Positions 36,893-46,670 of a DNA stretch of 64,000 bases are shown here, one piece after another (position 1 is the stretch's first letter; every line of letters starts with the position of its first letter). The notes under the pieces are model-generated. The model was not told the origin of the DNA and did no database searches. It saw only the letters and a program-made list of their open reading frames with translations. The stretch spans positions 71,052,001 to 71,116,000 of the forward strand of contig CM060733.1 in NCBI GenBank assembly GCA_030704615.1, given 5' to 3'. Both the position numbers and the translations under genes were made by a program. Source of the DNA: Takakia lepidozioides. Its lineage: Eukaryota; Streptophyta; Takakiopsida; Takakiales; Takakiaceae.

Positions 36893-37633
36893 GGGGTAGT
36901 CCTGGTGGACAATCAGGATGGTGTGTTTCATTGGGTGCCCCAGCCAGGGAGGGAGGAGGTATAGGCCACTACGGGTCTTGTTGGACTCGGAGCATAGCCA
37001 TTGATGTTAGGGAAGCAACAATTGCAGGCTTGGGCCTTACAGAGGCAGATGGAGCCTTGCCCTTTCCAAATTCAAACATCTTTGGGCGGTTAAGAGAAGG
37101 CACGAGGGATTACCCGCCATGAGCTCTTCATTCGATTGCAACCAGATCATCCTACAGATGGCTCTGTCATGAGAGCTAAAGCCATTATTACGGACGCGAT
37201 GTCTTATGATGTGCTTGTTGGTGGGGCTGTGTTATACCCGATGGGCTTTGCTTTGGACTTTTGGGAGGAAACGGCATCCTATAGGCCAGAATGGCAGTTA
37301 GGGGATGGTCGACGCGCACTGCTCCCTGTGGTTTATTGGAATGTAGCGGTGGATCATAGGAACATGATGCCCACATTGGCTGCATTCCAGGGTGTGGCTT
37401 GGGGTGGTGAGCTCTTGGAGGGCAATAGCAATGCAGATGATAGGCCACCCCCTAATGAGGACAAACAATTGGCCTACAAGGCTGATTTGCTCCTCATGTG
37501 CCTGTTCATATTCCACTGTGGGTACAGTTGGGAATTTGCATCGAGTCGCAGCGAGTGTGTGCCCCAAGCATGGCAGGAGGCCTATCCATTGGTGAGTGAG
37601 GGGAGTTCAGTGACATCACATGGACCTCCTTAG
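36893..37633 (+). pseudogene. aspartic protease region and linker, copy B
   Basis: DNQDGVFHWVPQPGRE marks the start. The active-site region is frameshifted and altered. The second half is open (YDVLVGGAVLYPMGFALDFWEE) and runs into a linker that ends at a stop just before the methyltransferase-like block. The linker has no recognisable motif. Confidence 0.7.
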
Positions 37634-37659
37634 TTTGCTCCTTTGGATACAATGCCTAT

Positions 37660-38640
37660 TACATGATCAACCACCGGACTCAGGGATTTGTTTGCTAGAC
37701 CTATTTGGAGGCATGAGCACGTGTACTTTGTAGGAGTGTTGCAAGCTGGGATTAAAGTACAAAAGTACTTGTATGTGGAAAGGATGAGATAGCTCGGCGT
37801 ATTTCTATGCACCACGTTGCCTTGCTCACACACCAGTACCCTGAGTTGCTGCCTCTCTCAACAATTCAAGGGTACCAAAAGGCCTTGCCAGCAGACATTA
37901 CCATGCCGGGGCGGATGATTTGGACCAGCATGGTGCCATTGGACTTGGTGATAGCTGGATGGCCTTGCCAAGGACACTCTCCCGCAGGTCATGGGAATGG
38001 CTGTGCATGATGCACATCGCTTTTTTTGGGAGAGGTTGCGAGTGTTGCGGGACTTGCATACGAGGCAAGTGCAACCTCTAGGCTATATCTTGGAGAATGC
38101 TCCTCTTATGGGGGATTCTCAGGCCAGGGTGCATCAGGTGCGGTCTTGGATTGGATCGGCAGTGCTATTGGATGCAGCACATCGGTGGGATCACGCTCGC
38201 ATCGACCTCGATTGTGGTGGACCAATCTTGCACCACTAGAGCTGGCTCAGAGAGCATATGATTCCATTCAACGGCCACCCAATCTCACGGTTGAGGGCAT
38301 TTTGGACCAGGGAGGCAACCACAGAGGGTGCGACATGATGACCGTCCCCCTCTAGAGTGGTCAATCGAGTGGGGTAGCCACGTACAGCCTTGTCCTACGC
38401 TCATGAGCTTTCCCTCGTCTCATGCTTTTTGAGACAATGGTCCTGGGTTGATTTGGGACAGTGTGCTACAACAATTGGTGGAGCCCAATGCGGATGAGCG
38501 CGAGCGGGCAATGGGATTTGCCACGGGCACTACAGCTGTGCCAGCTCTGTCAGAGGCATCACGACGCCAGGTGTTGGGTTAGGCAATGGATCTCAAATTG
38601 CTTGACATGGGTTCATTGGCTTGTGCATGGCTGAGCACGG
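37660..38640 (+). pseudogene. C5-cytosine DNA methyltransferase-like domain, copy B
   Basis: This is a decayed homologue of the copy A domain. Motif IV is readable as VIAGWPCQGHSPAGHGNG (37945-38005). Motif VI reads YILENAPLMGD, with Val changed to Ala. A motif VIII remnant (SHRPRLWWTNLAP) lies in another frame near 38190. A motif IX/X-like tail (NADERERAMGFATGT, then RRQVLG-AMDLKLLDM with one stop) follows near 38490-38610. Motif I is destroyed by a change near 37690. The same domain at the same polyprotein position in two copies shows it belongs to the family and is not a chance insertion. Confidence 0.82.
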
Positions 38641-39079
38641 AGATTGCAAGCATTGGGGGCTACTTCTGTACTTCCATTGGATATTGCACCATCTCTGCCA
38701 ACCAGGATGGTGAGGCAGTGAGTGGGGGCGAGCACAGGATCCTGGGGTGCAACACCCCTGGCAATTGGGATGAGATGCAGAAAGAGAGAGTCATTGGATC
38801 TCTCAGCAGCAATATGAGGAGTGGGGAGAGCCATACCTGAATATCAGTGAGAGGCCAAGGTGGCCAATGGTTTTTAAAAGAGTTGAGAATGTTTCTTTGT
38901 CTCAAAAGGATGTTCTTCAAGGTGGCTATGGCGGAGCAAGTGGAGGCTATGCCCAATAAATTGGGTGGACAAGGCCCAAGAGGTTGCTATCTAGCACACC
39001 AAAGGATTCATCCCTACCTCCAAGCCTGGTGTACCAGGTTGTAGTCACTGAGGACAATTGGGAACCAGATGTTGGACCG

Positions 39080-39790
39080 ACAGTCACCGGAGGAGAGAGA
39101 CGGAGGATCCACCAGGATTTCTAAGGGCTTATAGAATTGCTTTGCCTTCGGTTTGAGGGATGTGGGGAGTTTGAAGGGTCAGAGATTCGTATTGATTTGG
39201 GCAAGTGACCCGCCAATCTTTCGAAGGCCCTACCGGTATAGTAACATGGAGAGGTCATTGATCCAGTCAGACAGGATTCAAGCGGGTTCAACACACACTT
39301 AATAGCAGAATCGTCAATGAGTAGAGTGTTACTAGTTCTTACCGTTCGTCTGAAGAAGCTCCTGCAGAGTTCAGAGGGTCATGGATAGGATTCTCGCGGG
39401 CTAGACTTTGCCCGGTGCTACTTGATGACATCATCGTCTTTAGTGCTACGGTTGAGGAGCATGAGAGACACGCTTCATTGGTTGTTTGATGCGCTTGAGA
39501 GCGCACGGGTTGAAATTGCACCCTGGAAGTGTCAAGTTCTCACAACCAGATTGAGTATCTGGCACAAGATATACCCTGGAGGATTGGGTGTTCAAAAGAC
39601 GAAGGTGGAGGCAACTGCACGCATTCCACGCCCCATAGATGTTAGCAGAGTTCGTGCTTTTATGGGGTTGACAAACTACTATCGACGGTTTGTCAAGGGA
39701 TTTAGCAGCATTGCAAAGGCTCTTACCAATTTTACCAAGGTGGGTCAGGAGTGGCAGTGGGAGGAGGACAGAAGGAAGACTTGAGGAACT
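39080..39790 (+). pseudogene. reverse transcriptase, copy B
   Basis: The segment LLDDIIVFSATVEEHERH carries the catalytic DD. KTKVEATARIP and SRVRAFMGLTNYYRRFVKGF follow, as in Ty3-type RT. The palm upstream of the DD motif is largely deleted or scrambled compared with copy A. Confidence 0.8.
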
Positions 39791-40285
39791 CAAGGCTCGA
39801 TTGACTTCTGCACCTATTCTGAGGCGGCCTATTTGGGGGCGGCCCTTTCCAGCTACATACGGATTGGAGTATGCTGGAATTGGAGCAGTGCTCACACAGG
39901 TGGATGACGAGGGACAAGAGTTCGTAGTGGCATATGCCACAGCCATCTCGAACATGATGCCGAGGCGAAGTATAGCTCATATGAAGGGGAGTGTCTAGCT
40001 GTGGTATGGGCAGTGGCACATTTCAGATGCTACCTCTATGGCAACCTCTTCGCCCTTGTCACGGATCACCAACCATTGAAGTGGTTGATGGAGTCAGACA
40101 AGCTTACAAGGAAGCTTGCACAGTGGGCACTTATGCTTCAAGAGTACGACTTCCAGGTGGTGCATCAAGCCGGTATAGTCAATCGGGATGCAGATGGGTT
40201 GAGTCGTAATCCATACACGAGCGAGCATGATGATACCGGAGCTCGGTGGCATGGTGAGACGGATGAGGAGATGGTGCCAGGATGA
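39790..40285 (+). pseudogene. RNase H domain, copy B
   Basis: TYGLEYAGIGAVLTQ and EFVVAYATAIS are in one frame. After a frameshift near 39990 come VWAVAHFRCYLYGN, VTDHQPLKWLMESDK and QAGIVNRDADGLSRNP. The domain is otherwise well conserved. Confidence 0.85.
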
Positions 40286-40329
40286 CACACATCTGCCTTT
40301 TTGTGCATCCTAGCAATGGGAGCTCAAGC

Positions 40330-41855
40330 TGGTCCATCCCATAGCATTGGTCAAGTAGATGGTGTGCATGACAATCCGGAGATCAGTGAGGAGCTTGGTG
40401 GTGCTAAGGATGTGCATGAAGATGCAGCAGTGTTGGCCTACCTTCGTACAGGAGAGACAGCAGCCAGTGTGATTGCTAAGGAGAGAGATCGGATCCTACA
40501 ACGAGCCAAGAGGTTCAAGTGGGAAGGGACTCACCTACTCCGGGTATGGGAGGATGGACGAGTGAGGATTGTGCCTCATCCAACACAACGAGCGCGATTG
40601 GTATGCCATGCCTATGAGGAGTTGGGACATTTTGGGGTGCGGCGCACTCATAGTTTGCTGCAAGGGCAGTATTGGTGGCGGGGCATGCACATGGATGTGC
40701 AACAGTTAGTGGCAAGGTGCATGGTGTGTGATAGAGTGCGGGCTTTTTTCAACGCCCCTACTCCACAGTTGCATCCTTTACCCAGTTTGGGCTATCGTTG
40801 GAGTCTTGACTTCACAGGCCCATTGCCACTGACGATTCGCCATAACAAGTATGTGCTGGTGATGGTGGAACACTTCTCCAAATGGATTGAACTGGTGGCA
40901 TTGCCTGACAAGGCAAGTGAGGGGGCTGCGTATGCATTCTTAGATCGAGTGCTTAGCCATTTTGGTGCTCCAGCCGAGGTACTCACGGACCAGGGGAGAG
41001 AATTCTTGGGGGAGTTTCAGGCTTTGTGTGAGCAAGCCTTGATAGATCACCGCAATACTTCTCGGGATCATCCCGAGGCTGATGGCTTGGCGGAGAGAGT
41101 TGTTCAGACAGTCAAGAGAGGTTTGCGCAAGTACGGTTTTGCAGAAGGGACACCTAGGAGATTGGGACCTTCAACTGCCTTGGCTAGCTATGGGCTATAG
41201 GTTCAGCAAACAAGCTTCACTTGCCTCCTTCTCACCTTACTTTCTTCTCTTTGGCCGAGAGCCGGATTTGCCTACATCTATTCGTAGGGAGGCTGCAATA
41301 GTTCTCAACCTTGATGATCCGGATGTGTGGATACAAGCATGTGCCCAGCGGGTAGAATTGTTCAAGAGAGTCATGCCTATGGCTTTTGAGAACCTTGCTA
41401 TTGCCCAACACCGAGACACATTGAGGTATGCCACTGTACGTGGAGGGGGATATCGGCCAGGTGTTCGGCGTTTCCACCGTGGGGACTATGTGTATCTGCA
41501 ACAGACAGCGCCTACGACTTTGGATGTCACAGCAGGGCGTGCGATTCTAAGGGTCCGGGAGGTGTTGCCTTCAGGAGTGTTGATTCTGGAAGGTCGAGAT
41601 GGCATGGTATGGAAGGACCATGTACGCAACTGTGCACCATGTCACCTTCCACATGTGGATGAGAGGATAGATCCCAACCTTGCAGTGGTACCTGCAGGGT
41701 TGCGTTGCATGCTATGTGGGCATGCTGGTGATGCCGCAACCATGTTGGTGTGTGACAAATGCTCAAGGGGGTGGCACATGGGATGCTTGACACCGCCACT
41801 TGAGGAGGTTCCGAGTGGAGAATGGTTGTGTCCACGATGCCTTGGACATAGGTAG
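40330..41855 (+). pseudogene. integrase with C-terminal PHD finger, copy B
   Basis: Nearly complete, with one frameshift near 41130. The HHCC zinc domain is intact (AYEELGHFG, then CMVCDRV). The catalytic triad is readable: SLDFTGPLP, VLTDQGREF and HPEADGLAERV. The C-terminal barrel region (GDYVYLQQTAPTTLD) leads to the PHD finger CMLCGHAGDAATMLVCDKC, GWHMGCLTPPLEEVP, GEWLCPRC, and the frame stops four residues later. The PHD finger sits where chromoviruses carry a chromodomain. The frame from 41082 to 41855 is uninterrupted, which suggests a fairly recent insertion. Confidence 0.9.
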
Positions 41856-42202
41856 TGGGCTTGACAATGGTGGAGTTGCCAAGTGATCAAAGGTCTAGCT
41901 GGTAGGAGCTCAACGCCATGGATAATCAATTGAAGATCATGGATTGCAAGCAGCGATTAACGATGGGGCTCTCGTTGCACCCGGCCTCTTGATCCATATA
42001 CTTTAAAAAAAATTGGGACATGTGCGATTGAAGACCAAACGATGATCTTATTGAGATGGATACTTGTCAGCTATCCGGTGTTAGAGGGACCTATTCACCA
42101 GCTAGGGGGGCGATTGTGGCATAGCTTTCTAGGATTGTGTGCTTAGAATGTATGGTAGACAGCGATGTATATTGTGGCACGATGCTTAGGTGCACGACAG
42201 AG

Positions 42203-42556
42203 TACCTGAACGTCCGGAAACTTGAATAACAAGTGCAGATCTGCTGGGGGCCGGACCACAACCCCTTAAGAGATTCCAAAGCTCTGAAGGCCACCAATGT
42301 TGATCACACTAGTTATTAGAAATATGTCAAGCCATAGCACACCACAAATGGAGGAATTGGCAAGAAGATAGGCCCATCAAAGTAGCTGAATGTCTGGAAA
42401 CTTGAACAATAAGTGCAGCTATATTGGGGGCCAGACCACAACCCTTTGAAAATCTTTATGGCTCTGAAGGCTAGCATATCTTCATCACCCTACTTGCTAT
42501 AAATCCACCAAGCCATAGCACACCCAAATTGGAGAAATTGGCATGAAGATAGGGCA
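42203..42556. repeat. tandem duplication, unit about 175 bases
   Basis: Two adjacent imperfect units share 'ctgaa(c/t)gtc(c/t)ggaaacttga', 'gggggcc(g/a)gaccacaaccc' and 'aagccatagcacacc' segments at about 175-base spacing. The array starts 90 bases after the end of Ty3 copy B. No coding capacity is seen. Confidence 0.7.
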
Positions 42557-42599
42557 CAGCTGAAATGAACGTGACTCGGTCTGGCTTCACCCCCTGCTG

Positions 42600-42995
42600 A
42601 TGTGCATTTGCTCACAGGTTTCCAAAGCCTCTATCCCCCATATCCATGTTGTGCATGTCCTGCAATCATAACACTCCAGAACACCACATCTCTTCTTTTG
42701 CATCCAGAGGCCAAGCCTTCCTTAGGCCTCTCTTAGTCTCCTCAGCGCTTGGCACGCATCCTTTAGCATACATGTTCACTAAAGTATTCTCCAAATTAAT
42801 ATATGACCCAGTTCCAGTTTTGATAATGTCAACATGAACCCTTTTGCCCTTTTCCAGGGCACATGCATTGAGAATGCAAATGAAGGTGACCAAATCAGGG
42901 GTCACCCCTGCCTGTAGCATTTGCTCATAGATCTCAAAAGCTTCCTTACCAAACCCATGCTGAGCATATCCTGCAATCATCGCACTCCAGAACAA
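42600..42995 (-). pseudogene. PPR fragment
   Basis: FWSAMIAGYAQHGFGKEAFE and GVTPDLVTFICILNACA are canonical PLS-class pentatricopeptide motifs, followed by the start of a third repeat that turns into unrelated sequence. PPR proteins bind organellar RNA. This is an isolated fragment without a start or targeting sequence. Confidence 0.8.
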
Positions 42996-43022
42996 ATCCC
43001 ATCTTCAAAGTGGTGAAAGCGG

Positions 43023-43930
43023 TTAGCGTCCCACAAAAATTGCTCGGCCAACAATCTTTGAGATGAATTTGGTGGAGGTGTGGCAGTCACCACACACTCG
43101 AAGATTCTTGATGAGACGGAGAGGCGTCCTAGGGGTCATGCTGATCAGCCCAAAACCATTGGCCAGCTTCTCACTGTGGTGGCAAAGAGAAAACTCCTTT
43201 TCCTCCTCCCCCATTTCGTAATACAAAGCGCGTGTCAGGCACATACCCCGCCTCCTTCATCTACCCAGACAATCTTCTCAGCTCAGCATGAATTTCCTTA
43301 ATTCTGGGATGCAACTTGTCATCTACAATGAAGGTGTGCACCCTGTTGCCAACCTCAATGCAGCAGCGACCTGGCTCCTGGCTCCTTTCTAACCCCTTTG
43401 ACCTTGATCATTCTTCTCACCTTTATAGTATCATCCCACCTGCCAGCTGCGGCATAGATGTTTGATAGCAACACATAAGTCGCGCCATCCTGTTCATCCC
43501 ACTAGAGGATAGATGTTGCCGCACATTCAACCATCTCCACATTGCCGTGGATTCTGCAGGCACCAAGCAAGGCCTTCCACACCACAACATCTGGATTTCA
43601 GTAGGCCAGTGTGGCTGCATGCAGAGAGAACACATATAAAGGTGATACTGTCCGGGTTCAAGCCTTTCTTTTGTATTCCTTCAAATAGTTGCTGGACCTC
43701 CCTATGACAACCATGCTGGGCATATCCTGCGATCATCGCATTCCACGACACCACATTTCATTCAGCCATATTGTCAAATACTCACTTTGCATCCTCACTG
43801 CACCCACATTTCACATACATGTCCACCAGGGCAGCGTCCAAAATGACATTTGGTACAGTTCCAGCTTTGATGATGTCACCATGGCGCACCTCTTTGTTGG
43901 AACGCCACGGAACGCCATGCATCCATGCCT
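43023..43930 (-). pseudogene. PPR-E-DYW pseudogene (3' half)
   Basis: Reading leftwards, PPR repeats (NVVSWNAMIAGYAQHGCHRE, GLNPDSITFICVLSACSHTG), a frameshifted E domain (43423-43635) and a DYW deaminase end (43244-43023) follow each other. The DYW part keeps the zinc motif HSEKLA and the CGDCH signature. It ends at [10 protein letters not shown] instead of the usual tail ending DYW, and in-frame stops interrupt the PPR part. DYW proteins carry out organellar C-to-U RNA editing; this copy cannot. Confidence 0.8.
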
Positions 43931-43944
43931 CCATGTAATATAGC

Positions 43945-44440
43945 ACGATTGTCACCTTCTAGACCCCCAATTTCAACACTCAAAGCCATTCTATCAATAT
44001 ATTCTTGGAAAGTATGGACGCCATGTAATTCAAAAAGGATTTCTGGAGAAAAATGTATTTGAACCATCTCCAATATATCGTTATTTGAGGTTTGATAATT
44101 CTGTAAGAAATAAGGCATGATTTGTTGTCGCAACTCTTTGGATGCATACGCATACTCCAATAAAAATGCAATAGAGTCGAACAAACAATCACCGACGACA
44201 TATGGATAATTTTTTACTCGTTCGAGATTTTTAGAATCCAAGACAAAATCTATATCGGTAGGTTCTGCTCTTGTTTGATCTTTGATGGCCCTTCTAGTTC
44301 GGTGCTGCCACATTTCGCTTGCATTGTCTTTTCTTTGTCTCAAGCTCTCTCTGAGCTTTGTGTGGACATTATAAAGTTTCTCATGCAGCAATCTGCATGA
44401 GTTGTTACATCTTGGTGAGTACTGAGAATCCACGAGTGTT
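43945..44440 (-). pseudogene. OTU-like cysteine protease fragment
   Basis: About 165 codons are open between PPR fragments. They encode a charged N-terminal part (RRAIKDQTRAEPTD) and a segment YVVGDCLFDSIAFLLEYA, ASKELRQQIMPYF, FQEYIDRMALSVEIGG. This resembles OTU domains: GDCLF with the nucleophile Cys and following helix, LR at the expected distance, and EYI..M before the GG. The catalytic Asp position before the Cys is not canonical, and the C-terminal His strand is absent because the sequence changes to PPR-like DNA. OTU domains are found in some plant and animal transposons (for example Helitron2 types), so a mobile source is plausible. Confidence 0.45.
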
Positions 44441-44459
44441 GTAAGATGCTCCACCTTCA

Positions 44460-44795
44460 GTCTTGTCCATTCAAGCCAGGCTTGCAAACGCACACAAACG
44501 TCTCTACCAATCCACTAGCAAAGTCCTGGTCAATGGCCATCTCTTCACTCCTTTTTCTCTCCACAGGTCAATTAGACAAGGATGCCCGTTGTCTCCCTTA
44601 TTTTTCTTGTTTTTGGCTGACACCCTAGGTTACCTGCTGGACTCTGAAGCTTCGGTGCAAGGCCTCAGAATAAAAAAACCCTAGGACTGGACTCCAAATC
44701 CAAGTAAAAGATTTTTGTTGACGATACATTCTTACTATATACAGTCAGATATATCGCGATCTGTTGTAGTGCTCAGAACTAGGTTAAAGTATCAT
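44460..44795 (+). pseudogene. L1-type LINE reverse transcriptase fragment (middle part)
   Basis: SKVLVNGHLFTPFSLHRSIRQGCPLSPLFFLFLAD is the conserved middle of plant L1 reverse transcriptase. After a frameshift FVDDTFLLY shows the catalytic DD. It lies on the strand opposite to the N-terminal part of the same type of RT at 45420-45912. Confidence 0.8.
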
Positions 44796-45400
44796 GGGCT
44801 GCCTGTAAGGTGTTGGGGGTGGGAAGAGGCCCATGGTGACATCGTCAAATCTGGAATTGTACCAGATGTCATTCTGAACACTGCCCAACGCGATGCTTGC
44901 AGGGTATGCACAGCAGGGGCGCGGGATGGAGGCTTTGGAGACCTATGAGCAAATATGTGCGAAGGGGTGAAGCCCGACCACATCACATTTGTGTGTGTTT
45001 GCAGTGCGTGTGCAAGCCTGGCAGCTCTGGAATAGGGCAAAGAGGTCCATGGTTGCATCGTCAAAGCTGGAATTGTACCAGATGTCATCCTGAACACTAC
45101 CCTGGTGGACATGTATGCCAAATGTGGGAGCGTTGAGGATGCGAAGGGAGTTTTCCACAGTATGGCTGAACGAGATGTGGTGTCGTGGAACGCCATGCTT
45201 GCAGGTGCAGCGGCGCGGATGGAGGCATTGGAATGATGTGCGAAGGGGTGAAGCCTGACCACATCACGTTTGTGTGCGTTTGCGTGCAAGCCTGGCAAGC
45301 TGGAAGGCAAAATGTGTTGTAATGTGATTCTGAACAACACGACATGTAAATGTGGGAGCATTGAGGATGTGGAGGGAGTGCGCGGGATGGAGGCCTGGGG
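44795..45400 (+). pseudogene. PPR fragments, frameshifted
   Basis: Repeated PPR pieces (GDIVKSGIVPDVILNTA, MEALETYEQ-like, IVPDVILNTTLVDMYAKCGS-type) occur in alternating frames. Each has the same wording as the PPR units at 46.1-48.1 and 51.3-52.3 kb. They are non-functional copies. Confidence 0.7.
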
Positions 45401-45419
45401 GAAGGGGTTTCTCAAAGTC

Positions 45420-45912
45420 CAGCAACCATAGGGCCAGGCCTGGCTGTTTCTGGAAGCATATGAGAAGGCTTCTTGAGCCAAAAGTATATTGTCAAGAATG
45501 TACCTTCCTTTAATAAAACCAGCCTGTCCTGTCCTGATAAGCTGAGGGAGAAGGGGCTGGATTCGAAGAGCTAGAGCTTTGGCAATTATCTTGTATGCTA
45601 CATTGAGGAGTGTGATTGGCCTGTAGTTGTTGATGCTAGCTCTGTCGCCCTTTTTGAACAAGAGTGAAATGACTCCCTGGGACATTGAAGGAGGCATTTG
45701 GCCCTGGGCTTTAATTGCATTAGCCATAGCAGCGAAGTCAACCGCAATGTGTGACCAAAGGGCTTTGTAGAACTCCACTGGCATGCCATCGATGCCAAGT
45801 GCTTTGCTATTATTCATCTTGTAAAATTGATTGAATAATGTGTACTTCTCTTAAGATTCATTTGCTCCGATCCAATCCCTCTGATGTTCCAAGTGGAGAG
45901 GTTAATCTGCAT
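45420..45912 (-). pseudogene. L1-type LINE ORF2, internally deleted
   Basis: On the - strand an ATG at 45912 opens ORF2 with MQINLSTWNIRGIGSEQMN, the usual start of the APE endonuclease. About 25 codons later, past a stop, the sequence is already in the reverse transcriptase (NNSKALGIDGMPVEFYK, NYRPITLLNVAYKI, GQAGFIKGRYILDNI). Most of the endonuclease and the linker are therefore deleted. The proline-rich DNA at 45912-46140 may be the end of ORF1 or the linker before ORF2. Confidence 0.75.
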
Positions 45913-46144
45913 CGTAGGGAGTATTCAGGCTGAGAGGGGGATTCTCAAATGATGGCCTGTCTTGGTGGAAACTGAATTTGTTCTGTTGTTTGTGGGCGAG
46001 GGGGAGGTGACCCACTTGTGGCCCAATGGGGCTTTTGAGACCGTGTGACAGAGGTGGATTGTCATTACAAGGGTGGAGGGTAGGAGTGGGGGCATGCCTT
46101 GGTAAGGGAGCGGGTGGATTCTGGATGAAGGGATCAGGGAGGTA

Positions 46145-46670
46145 TTCCAACACTATGGCTGAACATTTTGTGGTGTCGTGATGCTTGCAGGGTATGCACA
46201 GCAAGGACATGGTATGGAGGCTTTGGAGACCTATGATCGAATGATGGGGGAAGGGGTGAAGCCCACTGACCACATCACATTTGTGTGCATTTGCAAGCCT
46301 GGCAGCCCTGGAAAAGGGCAAAGAGGTCCATGGTGACATTTTCAGAGCTGGATTGCACCCGATGTCATTCTGAACAATACCCTGGTGGATATGTATGCAA
46401 AATGTGGGTGCATCGAGGATGCAAAGGGAGTGTTCGACAGTATGGCTGAACAAGATATGGTGTCATGTAATGCCATGCTTGCAAGAGATGCACAGCAGGG
46501 GCGCGGGATGGAGGCCTTGGAGACCTATGAGCAAATGATGGGGGAAGGGGTGAAGTGTAACAAGATCACGTTTGTGTGTATTTGCAATGCTTGTGCAAGC
46601 CTGGCAGCCCTGGTTTCCAGGGCTGCCAGGCTTGCACACACACTGCAAATGCAAACAAACGTGTCTTTAG
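46145..46670 (+). pseudogene. PPR fragment with head-to-head palindrome
   Basis: PPR motifs run on the + strand (MDMYAKCGCIEDAKGVFDSM, GMEALETYEQMMGEG, ITFVCICNACASLAAL). At about 46613 the sequence turns back on itself: 'gcaagcctggcagccctgg' is followed after 2 bases by its reverse complement, and the match continues for about 50 bases per arm. The DNA therefore forms a long hairpin made of PPR coding sequence. Confidence 0.8.

Larger units (their letters stand above)
35511..42116 (+). mobile_element. Ty3/gypsy copy B with DNA methyltransferase and PHD finger
   Basis: On the + strand the order is partial Gag with a zinc knuckle (35511-36100), linker, protease (36893-37400), methyltransferase (37660-38640), reverse transcriptase (39080-39790), RNase H (39790-40285), integrase (40330-41600) and PHD finger (41690-41852). 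It ends in a purine-rich stretch (AGCTAGGGGGG, 42105-42110) matching the end of copy A. Similarity to copy C starts abruptly at 35511, in the middle of Gag, so it is 5'-truncated. Several stops and frameshifts are present, but RNase H through PHD is nearly open. Confidence 0.9.

Noticed and set aside
44792-45817. 341-codon - strand ORF as a single protein
   Set aside because: Only its first third is LINE reverse transcriptase; the remainder is the antisense of PPR fragments.
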